Numbered from the stretch's first letter, positions 47,176 through 58,442 are shown. The stretch: 64,000 nucleotides of DNA from Mixophyes australis (GCA_036250195.1 JAVHZZ010000011.1:813001-877000), one strand, 5' to 3'. Translations and numbers: made by a program. The notes: generated by a model from the letters alone, not told the origin.

Positions 47176-47970
47176 ACCACCTTGTCACGCCGTTTTCTGT
47201 GGGTGTAATCTAGAGCTGGATGCAAGTCCGATCTGAAAGTGCAAAATGCGCCTTTGGTTACTGCGAATGCACAGTATTAACAATCTGATGTCATACTGAG
47301 ATGTATCCCCAATTACAGAGATGGAAGGGGCTCCTTACCTACTGTGTTGGGGTGATGTATCCGCAGATACACCTCAAGGAGGCGTGTCCCCTAGTGCAAG
47401 ATCCATGCTGATGGTCAGTTTGCATTGTATTAAAAATAAAGTAAATCAATAAAAAAAAAAGAATATCGGCCCTGGTACTGACAAGATTGGGGGGAACAGA
47501 AAGAATGCGTTGCCTCCAAATTTACCATTACCAATACTAGGCTATGCCAGCCAGGGCTGGTGGCACTATAGCAGGGAAACCTGAAGCATGGGGTCCCCCT
47601 GCCATAGTGCCAACCCTAGGCTGGTCTGCACAGGGTTAGATTCCCTTAATTGGATGATGTCTGCAAAAAAACAAAAAAAGTCACACCAGGTTGCCATTAC
47701 GTGTGCTTGGTGAACCACAAGTACCAGCATGCCCTGGAACCCAGGAACCACTGGGATCCGTAGTGCTTCTAGGAAAATGACAAGAATACACAGACTGGTT
47801 TTAGAAAAACATTTATTTTAAATACCCTATAATTCACTGTCTTTAGTTCTCGCCTGGATCCCTCCTGACATCCAGTCTTCCTCTTTTAGAAGTATACATC
47901 CACATCCTGGCAATAACCAAACCATATGTAACAACACAGGACTCGCTAAGTGCTGTATACCCGGGGGTCA
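47176..47970. other. Unannotated stretch, probably repeat-derived
   Basis: The phrases 'GCCAGGGCTGGTGGCAC' and 'CACAAGTACCAGCATGCC' look like interspersed-repeat sequence, but I cannot name a family. Confidence 0.35.
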
Positions 47971-48042
47971 AATATAATGAGCGCACTCAAATCCTCAATA
48001 TCTAATTATTAATTTACTGTGTAAGGAGTCTGTTTACTTGGA

Positions 48043-48088
48043 ATTGTTGCAGTACTACTCACTTAGAAGTGAGTAGTACTGCAACAAT
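48043..48088. repeat. Perfect hairpin with 22-bp arms
   Basis: Arm 48043-48064 and arm 48067-48088 are exact reverse complements around a 2-nt centre, AG. The arm includes TTGCAGTACTACTCACTT. Confidence 0.97.
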
Positions 48089-48483
48089 ACTGGGATAATT
48101 TTAGGAGGGGGTTATTTTTGTTTTATATGTGTGTGTTTTTTTGTAAATATATATTTTTTTAAACCTCCGTACTAACAGTAGCTTAGTATTTGCTTCATAG
48201 TGCTCTGTTACATTAAATTTATCCTGTCAGTCATTACACTACCTCTGGTGGTGACCTTTTCATACATAGGGACAACCCCTGTCTCCGATGAAAATCACAA
48301 TCAGAAATGTGTATTGTTGCAATGATTGTCATCCTTATCATTCCACATCACTCCTATAAAGAATCGGTGTATAGGCTCATTGGATCTAGATGACCAGACA
48401 TTATACAGCCAGTCTACTATTAACCAATCATGAGATTGCGGGCCATACACATACAACCGATCCCTGTTCCATTCACTCCACTA

Positions 48484-48526
48484 CCCCTTGAGAAAGTCCC
48501 CCAAAGGAGATGAAACGCGTTGGGTC
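48484..48526 (+). ncRNA. Decayed type I hammerhead-like motif
   Basis: The order fits a type I hammerhead: ACCC (stem I 5'), CTTGAGA in place of CUGANGA, a stem II hairpin at about 48496-48511 with one mismatch, GAAAC at 48512-48516, a tiny stem III, a GUU triplet, and GGGT (stem I 3'). The first core box deviates from consensus, so cleavage is not expected. The compact stem III is typical of hammerheads reported in Penelope-like elements. Confidence 0.4.
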
Positions 48527-49250
48527 ACTCCTTTACTGACATCATCAATACAAGAAGTGCATCCGGCACGCAGATCTTCAACACTCTGGGTACCCAGCAC
48601 CGCTTTCCACACATTTTTCTGCAAGTATTTATTGATTTTGACGTGTGTCTGTGATTGATCATTTGTTTTATATGAGGTCTGGTATTGAACCTGGACCCCT
48701 GTAATTTAAGACTCCAGTATTTACATTTCTCGGACTGGATACTACAATCTAAAACACTTGGATTATTACCTATGGCTATATTTATACATCTGATCACTGA
48801 TGCCTAGAGATATTATTGACTTCAAATTTTTTACTCCATTGAGCCTATGTTTTTGGTGTTATCAGACAGGTTGCATTGATTTATTGCTACTCTTGTGCCT
48901 TGTTATATTTTTGACAGGCTTTTTATATGCTATTTGAATGTTGTATCAGATGATGATGATCATCATCATGTTACTGTCTATCTTGCCTTGTTTTCATGAT
49001 TCTTATTATTTAACTGTTTTTATTGGCGTTTTATGTGCCCATTTTTCAATTAAATGTATTTGTATTTTCTTACTCATGTCTCATTAATAAGATTATTTAT
49101 ATCCAATCATTTAGGTATATAACATTATCTGATATGAGCGCACTGTATTTGTTTATAACTGCCTATTACTAACCAAGGAGGGATACCTTGACATTTGGTT
49201 GCAACTGTATTAGACTATTTTAGATTTGGATCTTGAGCGCAGTGGCTTCC

Positions 49251-51767
49251 CCCTTTCTTCTGATTACACTATTTCCGGCATAGGAAGGACCCCTGTCTCT
49301 GATGAACACACCTGTATTCTGTGTAATAATTAGAGCCCATAGACGGATCCTCTGGAGCTGTGCTCTTAGTATTCCTGGGTGGTGGACACTGCATCATTCC
49401 TGAGCTGATCAGGGTGCAGACAGGGTCACAGGATGGCGACATTACCTGACTCATTTACAGCAGATCACTCAGGTCCAGCCTCCGCTGGTTCTGTCATCCT
49501 AGACCTGCAGCGCGCCATTGTCAGGACGTTTGTATTATGCTTATCTGTCAGAGCAACGAACGCGGTGTCTAGACGTAGATCCATGGAGAATTGCAGCACT
49601 TTGGTGACGTTTCTTACAAATAGGGTTCATTCTGGTGACTAAACTATGACGCTATCAGCTACAACCAATCCCACCGCATTACATAGAACTGGGTGCCAGT
49701 GAGATAAGTATGTACATTAGGTCAACACTATGTGCCACACTAATTCCATTAGGAAAGAAATGAACTAAGGATTAATTTATTTGTCCCTTCACTTGTTTTC
49801 AGATGAGCAGAAATATCAAAACAAAAAGAAATGGCAGCGCCAAAAACTAACAAAACCAGTAAATACAGAGGATGCTACGTACTATGTGTTATACCAAAAC
49901 ACAAATTGTATCCTGATGACCCATCTTCCAGAGACGTTGTCTACCTTCTGATGAATGTGTCACCCAATAATGCTAGTAGCCAAAACACTTCCTGAGGAAA
50001 CACAGTAAAATGTCATTATTGCATCACAGAGATGCAATAAATTGTTATCTAGTTTGCCATAACGGTACCTTTCTGGGGGATACATGGAACAAATCCGCTA
50101 TCTGGTAGACACTTCACAAGTCATTTTAGCCAGATATAAATTGTTCATGCTATAAATAGTACTTTCATGTACACAGCCGCATTTAAAGTAGACTGCAGTT
50201 TTGTGGCCTTAACATACATGTATTATTGTGGCCCATTGTGTCTATTCTGTATTGTACTTGTGTATTTGTGAAAATTGGATGCATCTTGCTCTAATGGGGT
50301 CTACCACACAGGGAGACGCAGTTATATTGTGAGCCCCAACCTGACTCCTTGGGTGGTGGGGGTAAGGTAATGTGTAAATGTTAGAAACTCCTTACTTAAA
50401 TGGGTGCCAGCTATATCTAATTGCTTGGTATGCTGGCACTTGTATAGTACAAGCATCCGCATGGTCTGGCATCCAGGACCTGCTGGAACATATATTTCCA
50501 CACACTAAAATAGTAGTAAATAAATACACACCCAAATCCTTATCACTATCTATATTGTACACCGAAGTTCATAGGGATCTCATTGTCTTCCGACCTGAAA
50601 ATAATCCAGGATTAATCAAAGAGGTTATAAAAGTAATAAAAACCCTGTAAAACGACACAGTCTGTTCCTGCGCATGTCAGAGGCCTTCACTAGGAAGTTA
50701 AATAAATAATTGCAACTTCTGTGATCTCCCCTCCGGAAGTCCTGGGGACTTGGTCAAACAGATTGTGTCATTAGGCCCCACCCCTCAGCTGAACATCACC
50801 ATTTTCAGCCTATTACAGCAGGGAACGGGACTTTGTTGATAAGCTTCACCCACTTCACTAACGTCATTCCAGGAGAGTTGGCAACTATGGTGAAATACAC
50901 AAGGCGCCTGAAGGCGCAAGTCACCAATTTTGACGTACATGATTCCTTACTTTTTTGACACACTTTAATATATTTGTCATTATTGTTGGCTAAGTGAGAA
51001 GCACTTGTTGCTCTGAGTGACTCGATGACGCCTCTCACTAAATGTACAATATGGTATAACCGTTAATGTCATGTGTTCTGATACACATATCAGAGTACAG
51101 GAATATGTATTTTAATTGTTTTAGCAAATCATTTTCAACTGATTTTACATTTAACTCTGAAAGATTCCTTCTCAGAGGCGACCAGATCATAATCTTCTTT
51201 ATTTCTGTATGGACTTTTCTGCCTGTTGTATTTAGTACAGCTATGTCACTTTATTTCACATACTTTAATGGTTTGAGTGGGGGAAAAACACAAAACTGTA
51301 GTTTATTATGCTGAACAGATATTTGTTGAAGGAATACAACTTTGTAATGGAGATATACTGTATGTCTGACAACTTAATAAGATAAAAGGTTGTTTATTAT
51401 CTCACTGTGGGAAATGAGTTAAGTTCTGAAAGAATATGCATGATCTGTCAACCGAATGTTTCATGAAAGTTGAGCTTTGTATTAAAAATCATTAATAAGA
51501 AAAGACATTTGAGATGTGAGCTCTAAAGAAGGTGCAGACGTCTTCTGCAGGCACAGAGGTAGATAGGAGGTCCCATGTAATTCATTACAGCATGTCTAGA
51601 AATGTCATATACCAGAAACTGCTCTTCCAGTCTGTGTATAGAATACAATTCACTCAGTATCCAGCACATGCAATGCATATTTTGTATTCAGTAAGGAACT
51701 AAAATAATTCCCACTTTTCCGCACTGTATTTGTAAATTCACATTTTGCATAATTTGAAGTCTATGAA
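49251..51767. other. Unannotated stretch
   Basis: 2.5 kb with no recognised TE or gene. Open frames at 49433-49642, 50378-50650 and 51066-51314 have no motif I can name. Confidence 0.45.
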
Positions 51768-51925
51768 TACACACACAGACTACCATGCATGTGTTTGAAC
51801 TGTGGTAGGAAACAGATGCAAACATGAGGAGTACATACAAACTCCACACAGATAGGGTCTAATTCAAGATCAAACTCCTTTACCCAGTGCTGTGAGGTAG
51901 CAATGCTAACCACTGTGTCACCCTT
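51768..51925 (-). mobile_element. SINE fragment, antisense
   Basis: Reverse complement of the SINE head and body: CTAACCACTGTGTCACC at the right end on the plus strand, and ACATACAAACTCCACACAG in the middle. The tail is missing and the copy is diverged. Confidence 0.8.
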
Positions 51926-52078
51926 TATATAATAGAATGCTAAATATTGTGAGTTTACACACACACTGGTGTCAAATTGGAATTTTAGCAGTGGAGGTAT
52001 GGAAAATGTAAGTGCTTGCAAAGTTTTACAGTGAAAGCAGTGACGGTACGACATCTCTGTATACCCCCCACTATATAT

Positions 52079-52573
52079 CTATAATATAAAAGCCTAGCGG
52101 CGTGTGAAAAAAAAAAAAAGCTGCAGCGCCACCTGCTGGGCGGAGTTATACACTGACCTAAATTCTTAGCATTATCTAATATATAAAAGTAAAAGCCTAG
52201 CGGCGTGTGTTAGTGTGTGTGTATGTGGAAAAAACTATTTTCTCACAAAGGGCTCATTCAATTGACCTGAAATTTGGTATACTGACATTATTTGACAAAA
52301 AAATTAGAATAGTGAAGTCCGTTAACTTCCATCATCCCCCCTTCCCCCAGTGGGAGGGGTAGTAAAGGCTAAATTTACGAGTTGAGGGCTCAAACTCATT
52401 TTCATGAGGTAATTTTACCTCATGAACACACATTAAAAAGGGCGCTTGCGTCGGGAAGTAACGCTCTTCCCCTGAGGAGGCCTGGGCTAGGCCCAAATGC
52501 ATGACCAGAACCTTTTTAAGACCTTAAGTATCTTGATTTGACTAGAATGCATGAGTATCATGCACGGGTTAAC
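52079..52573 (+). mobile_element. Hammerhead-bearing interspersed repeat, copy 1
   Basis: Begins TCTATAATATAAAAGCCTAG and ends ATCATGCACGGGTTAAC, followed by (TA)n. It shares both ends and the 3' 140 bp with 52894-53505. A 5' segment (AAGCCTAGCGGCGTGTG) is repeated within the copy. It contains the hammerhead fold at 52447-52501. No open frame of note. The family is unknown to me; the AT-rich ends could suggest a Helitron-like or ribozyme-bearing retroelement. Confidence 0.65.
52447..52501 (+). ncRNA. Type III hammerhead ribozyme fold, copy 1 (G12 changed)
   Basis: In order: stem III 5' strand TGCGT (52447-52451); cleavage-site C (52452); stem I GGGAAG/CTTCCC (52453-52458 with 52466-52471, 7-nt loop); core CTGAGGA (52472-52478), an exact CUGANGA; stem II GGCC/GGCC (52479-52482 with 52490-52493, 7-nt loop) with the canonical G-C closing pair; then CAAA where GAAA is required; then TGCA, completing stem III (52497-52501, one G-T wobble). 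Only core position G12 deviates (C at 52494). G12 acts in catalysis, so activity is expected to be very low. Confidence 0.7.
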
Positions 52574-52594
52574 ATATATATATATATATATATA
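52569..52594. repeat. (TA)n microsatellite
   Basis: Alternating TA immediately after the hammerhead-bearing repeat; a similar run precedes copy 2 near 52880. Confidence 0.9.
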
Positions 52595-52595
52595 A

Positions 52596-52878
52596 TCATA
52601 CTGGCCAACTTTATTAAGTTGGGTTCTCGGGAGCCTGCCGGGGGAGGTGGGCGTGATGGGGGCGCAGCTACAAAATTTGCGTCATTTTGGCCCCACCCCC
52701 ATGATTAAATGACGCAAACGAGGCATTTGACAGTACGGGGCGGGGCCAAACGCAGCGAATCCTGGTGAATCGCGGCGTTTTGGACCTAATACTGCCCACT
52801 TAACTAGGAAGTGCGCAGAATTCTGCCACATGCGGGAGATTGCCACACTCTCCTGGGAGTCCGAGAGACTCTCGCAAA
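52596..52878. mobile_element. MITE-like repeat with 'ATACTGGCCAACTTT' start
   Basis: The left edge ATACTGGCCAACTTT is like the start of 56631 (ATACTTGCCAACTTTTC). Internal inverted segments pair (TGCGTCATTTTGGCCCC with GGGGCGGGGCCAAAC and GACGCAAA). It ends in CTCTCCTGGGAGTCCGAGAG. It is a common frog repeat type; no duplication could be confirmed. Confidence 0.5.
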
Positions 52879-52893
52879 ATATATATATATATA

Positions 52894-53505
52894 TATCTAT
52901 AATATAAATGTCTAGTGGCGTGTGTTAGTCTGTCTGTGTGTGTGTGTGGAAAAAATAAAACCAAGCTGCAGCGCCACCTGCTGGGTGGAGTTATACACTG
53001 ACCTACTAAATACTTAGTGTGTGTGGGAAAAAAAATTCAGAAAGGGCTGAAATTTGGTATACTAAGATGTTTTTAATTTGTTAATTTAATTTGTTAATTG
53101 TTAAAAGTGTTTATAAAGATTTTAAAAAAATATATATATATTTCTTGAAGGAGAAGTGACAGTTGGGAGTGGTTGGTGGTTGCCGGGGGTGACAGTGGGG
53201 AGTGGTTGGTGGTTGCCGGGGGTGACAGAGTGAGAGGAGTGTACTTAGGACCGCTGAGAGAGATCCCTGTGTCTGGATAGACATCTGGATAGATGTGGCG
53301 ATGAAAATGAAGAATGAGGTGATGGAGAAGAATGATGAGGTGGTGACATGTGGACAAAACCACGTTAAAAAAGGCGCTTACGTCGGGAAGTAACGCTCTT
53401 CCCCTGAGGAGGCCTGGGCTAGGCCCAAATGCATGACAAGAACCTTTTTAACACCTTAAGTAGCTTGATTTGACTAGAATGCATGAGTATCATGCACGGG
53501 TTAAC
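52894..53505 (+). mobile_element. Hammerhead-bearing interspersed repeat, copy 2
   Basis: Same ends as copy 1 (TCTATAATATAAATGTC at the left; ATCATGCACGGGTTAAC at the right). The middle differs: it holds a two-copy 33-bp duplication (GAGTGGTTGGTGGTTGCC, about 53158-53223) absent from copy 1. It contains the hammerhead fold at 53379-53433. Confidence 0.65.
53379..53433 (+). ncRNA. Type III hammerhead ribozyme fold, copy 2 (G12 changed)
   Basis: Same layout as 52447-52501: stem III strand TACGT (53379-53383), C at 53384, stem I 53385-53390 with 53398-53403, core CTGAGGA at 53404-53410, stem II 53411-53414 with 53422-53425, then CAAA at 53426-53429 and TGCA. An A at 53380 adds one mismatch in stem III. 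The G12-to-C change is shared with copy 1. Confidence 0.68.
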
Positions 53506-53506
53506 T

Positions 53507-53593
<87 letters not shown>
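53507..53593. repeat. (TG)n(TA)n microsatellite
   Basis: About 13 TG followed by about 30 TA dinucleotides, directly after hammerhead-bearing copy 2 and directly before the LTR. Confidence 0.95.
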
Positions 53594-53595
53594 GA

Positions 53596-53933
53596 TGTGG
53601 TAGAAATCGCCAAGTAAGAGACTCATCAGTCCAGGCTTCTTAAGCAGTAGCTGTTTTATTTCAGCATAAAACAGCATAACATTAACATAAAGAATCTATG
53701 GCTTCCTGACAGCTATCTATGTGTACAGCCCCTCACTATCATTTGGCTGCTTATTAGCATCGGAAGCCCCACCCACCAGTTCCCACAATTCTTTTACACA
53801 TACACACACACACCAATAACCGCCATGTCCTGCACATGTGTATGTACCCCTTTCTTCAGGTACCAGCAGTATCATTAACCCTGGCTGTACCTTTCCCTGC
53901 TGTATAGGGCCTATTGTGGTTACCTTTTCCACA
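53596..53933 (-). mobile_element. Solo LTR (338 bp), antisense
   Basis: On the reverse strand it starts TGTGGAAAAGG and ends GATTTCTACCACA, so the ends are inverted TGTGG/CCACA. The polyadenylation-type sequence GAAATAAAACAG lies near its 3' end (about 53651-53663), followed by a 50-60 bp stretch to the terminus, as in retroviral or retroelement LTRs. Both flanks are TA repeats, so the target duplication is hidden. No internal coding region is adjacent. Confidence 0.6.
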
Positions 53934-53956
53934 ATATATATATATATATATATATT

Positions 53957-54022
<66 letters not shown>
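53934..54022. repeat. (TA)n(CA)n microsatellite
   Basis: About 10 TA dinucleotides, a TTATACACATAC junction, then about 28 CA dinucleotides. Mirror partner of the (TG)n(TA)n tract on the other side of the LTR. Confidence 0.95.
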
Positions 54023-54023
<1 letters not shown>

Positions 54024-54179
54024 ATCAAGCAGGGACACCCGGCGTTGCTCTATCAGGCACACTTTTCTCCATCTTTCTTTTATATGTTTTTGTTTACCAG
54101 ATTTACCACCTGGTTTTTTGGAGTATTGGCAGCCATCCTGTAAATAAGGAAGAGTTTTGGACTTTGGGACTATTCTATT

Positions 54180-55025
54180 GGGGGGGGGGTATTTAATTGT
54201 CAGAGAGTTTTTTTTTGTTGACCACGTGAAGTCATTTTAACGCTGTGTTTTATAGTTTTCGAGCAGGTTAACTTTACCCGCGATTCAATTCTATTTTTAT
54301 TGCTCTGTTACTTTTCATGAAACGGTCCTCTCACGCTCCGGTCTATTGAAAGTATAGGATGTGCGAGAGGCATCTGCGTTAAAAGCTATTCAATTGTTTT
54401 TTAATGCGGCGGATTAAGCAAGAAAATATGCTGTTTTATCTCGCACCTCTTTGGGGTGTGTTAAAAATAAAAAACCTCTGTAAAGTATTTGAAATCATGT
54501 AATAATGGGGAAAATTATGTTTATCACTAATGCCTAACTTGTGTAAGTTGATTTTCTTGTGAAAAAAATAATGAAATAAAATAAACATAAATAAAATATC
54601 AAAATAAAATCACTAATTATATTTATGTATGTTTTGGTACAAATATGAATGTAGTAATGTGTTTTGGCATAGTATAGATGATTGTATGGTAAAATAGCTC
54701 AATTAAAAAATATGCTAAAGAAAGTACTGTAATGTAGATATTATCAATGTGTAATGCAATCTAATGTATGGAAATGTATGCAAAACCTTTTTTTTGTATT
54801 ATACATGACCGCGTTAAAACTCCCCTTCGCTCCCCTAAAATCTCGCAAACACAACGTTTAACGCACGGGGACAGCATTCCCTCTTTTCCAATTGAAGTGC
54901 ACAAGTTTTCCTGCTGCGCTAACTCAAAACGATCGCTATTGCCGTCAAAACCCGCGGGAGCATTTTTTTTTTTTTCTTACGCTGCAGGGGAAAAAAACAA
55001 CTCGCTGACAATTGAATTCCCCCCT
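54180..55025. mobile_element. Inverted-repeat DNA element with G-run ends
   Basis: The left end GGGGGGGTATTTAATTGTCAG pairs inversely with the right end CTGACAATTGAATTCCCCCC (imperfect). The interior has GCGTTAAAA and CGCGGGAG segments typical of a frog MITE family. Target duplication is unclear (TAT or similar). The 94-codon frame at 54768-55052 is not a gene. Confidence 0.6.
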
Positions 55026-55883
55026 ATAGGTCGGTTAGAATTGTTAGGTTGAGCTTCACATTATTACTTTTTGGTCTGTATGACTGATGTAGCATTACCT
55101 GCTAGTGACACCAGTGATAATGAAAATGATTAATTGGTGGTGATGATAAATCAGACTCGGTACAATCATGTAATAGTGATGATTGAGAGAATGGGATGAG
55201 ATCAACAGAGAAAATGTTGTGCTGTAGCTGCTAGGAATGTTCTTGAGACAACCTGTATCTATACAATCTGTCAAAAAATAAAGCAAGATAAGATTGTGTA
55301 TCACACACTAACACAAGTACCTGAGTACAAAATCAATAGCAAAGTGATGGCAACTATGGGTGCAGGAGTGGTTTGATTCAGAAGTAAAATTAACTTTGAA
55401 GATGAGATAGTGATAACAAAACAGTTATTGAGGTAAAGGCACCACCACTAAAGCCTTTTCCTGCAACAACTGTCAAATATTACTGCCCGGTGGTAATGTA
55501 ATTGTAACCTTTTCATGTAAAGAGAGAAAGAAAAGGAAGTCCTATCGACGCCGAAAATGCTCATTGATAAATATGTTCCTAAATTCATGTCTGCTCTCCA
55601 CTGTAGTTGTTATTATAGTTAGTGAGTCTTTGTCACAGACCATGGCAGTTGTAGCTCCTGTACAACAGCATAGAGCTACTTATGTGGTTCAGATCAGTCT
55701 TGACAGAAAAATGTCCAGGAGAACAGTTCATTTATCTTTGCTACACTAGTGTCCAGGCTGGATAAGGGTAACAGAGAGTGTCCTAATTCTGGACATTCAC
55801 CTGTGTCTATAAGTATCTGGCAACTGCAAGAACAAGTTCCCGGCTTATTAAGTTCCTTGCCTCAGTGTCTAGTGTTTCCAGTT
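55026..55883. other. Unannotated stretch
   Basis: Nothing recognised. Confidence 0.5.
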
Positions 55884-56454
55884 AGGCTAGGTACACACTG
55901 GAGGTGTTTCAGCCGGTTATCAGGCCAATCAACCGATAAACAACAGCTCGGCCACATCGCATTAGTGTGGAAGGATTGTCAATCATCGTGTGATTATACA
56001 AAGTGCCGATTGTCCTTTCATTTGGTTGGTCGTACTGTTTTATAATCTACGATCATGTAGTGTGTATGCACTCACGATCTCTATAGAGTTTACTGAGCCG
56101 GACTCTTTTCAGCCAACGCCGGCAATGAACATGTCCCGTGACTAAATGTAGAGTGCAGTAGGTGGAATAGTTTGTTTGTTCTGAGACTGAGTCACAGAAG
56201 CTAACAAGTTTCCTAAGGACATGTGGATAGCTATAACAAGGTGGTTTTAATCAGTATGACAGGATGAATGAATTAGTGGCTATTGTGCTGTCATTCTCTA
56301 AGTGACTAGAGCACCAGATGAAGAGCACAGATCTGTAGGTAAATCTGTCTAGTGTGTACGCATAAATCCTCCAACAGGTCGGACCTTCAGTCACAGATAC
56401 AATCGTTGTAGATAACAAGTCGGTTGGAAAATTCTTTAGTGTGTACCTTACCCT
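55884..56454. mobile_element. MITE with 'GGTACACACT' ends
   Basis: The left end AGGCTAGGTACACACT pairs inversely with the right end AGTGTGTACCTTACCCT. Several internal direct or inverted copies of 'AGTGTGTA' and 'TCGGTTG' type words occur. No coding frame. Target duplication not resolved. Confidence 0.6.
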
Positions 56455-58433
56455 GCATTTGTGTGCCAGGCCTGTGCTGCAAATTTGACTATTGTTTATC
56501 CATCTCTTGTGTATCTGACCTGGCTTTTACCCTGTCCACTGCTTGCCTTTACCTGGATATGAATATAACCGATGAATATTCCCTGCACACATAGTGGACT
56601 TTAGCTATGAACTTGATTACTACTTATATGCATACTTGCCAACTTTTCAAACCTCTCCTCTGCAAAATCCCGGGAGGAGAGGTCATGTGACAGGAGGTAG
56701 GTGGGGACGTGGTGATGCCATTGTCTCACCATAGCCCTGCCCTATGCTAGAAAATTCATAGCGGGAGCCGGGCTTAATGATGGACATTGCATAATTAAGC
56801 CCCAACTCCTGTGGGCAGGCAGTTCCCAAGGTGTGAGTATATTAAGTGATAAAAGAGGCTATCGTGAGAGCTGGGGATGGGAGTTACTGACTTTGGCCAA
56901 GAGGTGATGCTCTGCCAGAGATTCGCTGTGGAACATATCCCACTGGATTTATTTGAACTGATTTCCTCATTTACTGGACCTGTTATTGTAAAGGGTGCTG
57001 TGCGAGATTTAATCCTGTTCTGCAGAATAAATCATTCTTCTATTTTTCTTCTAATACCATATCTGACTCGGTTAGCAGCCACATATCCTCAATGTGTAAA
57101 CTGGACGTAAGCCGTGAACCTGACCGCTGCTATCTTTTGCTGTGTGACAGATTTCTGCTGCAGTTTTCCAGCTGTTTATCCTACCTCTGTTCCTGGATCA
57201 TAACTGCTGCCAGTTGTTGTCTGAGTGTCCAACTTTAGCTGGAATTTTTTTTCTGTCTGTCTGGTTCCTCTAACTTTAGTTTTGCCATGTCTACCGAAGT
57301 ATTGTTATTTGAGACATTGTTTCCAGATGCTAATCTCCTCTCTGCTACTTCGTTAGGCTCTGGCCTATGTTCTAACATTGCTCAACAGGATGCACCCTAT
57401 CTGTTAGCACAAATCCTGCACTATTATTACCTGCATGATCTCCGTTGCCTCAGACTGCAGCACTGTTGAATGGCTCCTTATGTACATGTCAGCTATTACT
57501 ATTTGTTATATTGCATCACTACCACTAGTGGGCACATCCTCTTGTTAGTTCTGCATGTTGGAGCAGAAGCCACCAGTCGCTGTGGTCTATGTCTTACCAC
57601 TGCTGCAATTTGTTACACTCCTTTATGGTATGTTTAGCTGTAAATGTCATACATCATACAACAAGAAAATGTCTGGGTGGAAGAATAACGGTAGGGGGAT
57701 TTCAACCAGTGAAACATGTAAAATGTTGTTATTCTCTGATTATTTTCTATAGAAGAGATCCTTGAAAGGTGGATTTAGAGGCAATGCATACTTGATATAA
57801 ATAATATATGATCGTGGAGATTTTAGCATAGGGCAGTCTAGGATACTTTGGATCTGTAGCTCTTAAATAAAAATAAGAATGTTGATATATATCTTGTTAA
57901 GCTCCTATCCCTATAGTTATTGGGCTACATACAAATTTCTATATGTTCCAAGACTAGTCTGTCTATAAAATATACTGCTGTAAAGAATATATGTCTAGAT
58001 CGCCAAAAAGAGGGAAAGAGCATTGTAGATTGGAGGTACTCACTATCACCGTATCTTGTAAGGATGACGATTCAATCCATTATTATTAAATAAGATTAAA
58101 ATCAAAGGTATGTTATTTTTCAGAATAATCCGCCATTTGTAAATATTATAAACATGTAAGAATGAGAAGTGCAATAATAGTGATCGTAAAATAATTATAA
58201 TCAGTAGAAAGATATCAAACTGTGATATGTGTCTATCCCTTGTGTATTATTAATCAAATCTGTGAATAAACGAATACTTTCTATAACTCTGTTATTAATT
58301 CTATTAGTTGCAATCTATCACTCTAGTACATATAAATATGATATACATACATTGATGAAGTATACAGGGGTATTATAGGAACCACACTTCCATTATGTCA
58401 TACACAATGATACACAATCATACAGAAATGTCA
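56455..58433. other. Unannotated stretch with one MITE-like segment
   Basis: 56631-56860 begins ATACTTGCCAACTTTTC and contains AATCCCGGGAGGAGAGG, like the repeat at 52596. The remainder shows no recognised TE, exon or RNA gene. Confidence 0.45.
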
Positions 58434-58442
58434 TATACTTCA

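Larger units (their letters stand above)
47971..49250 (+). mobile_element. Possible Penelope-like element region
   Basis: The motif ATGAGCGCACT occurs near both ends (about 47978 and 49134), and a decayed hammerhead-like motif lies at 48484-48526. Penelope-like elements are known to carry such ribozymes. No GIY-YIG or reverse transcriptase sequence is visible. Boundaries are guesses. Confidence 0.3.

Noticed and set aside
49433..51314. Open frames of 69-90 codons as host exons
   Set aside because: No domain motif, no splice sites that pair with neighbours, and lengths expected by chance.
52533..52573. Helitron 3' end (hairpin ATGCATGAGTATCATGCAC followed by a short tail)
   Set aside because: The hairpin is suggestive, but the terminal CTRR motif is not in the right place on the plus strand; kept only as a possibility for the family.
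54768..55052. 94-codon forward frame
   Set aside because: Falls inside an inverted-repeat DNA element and ends in its terminal repeat.
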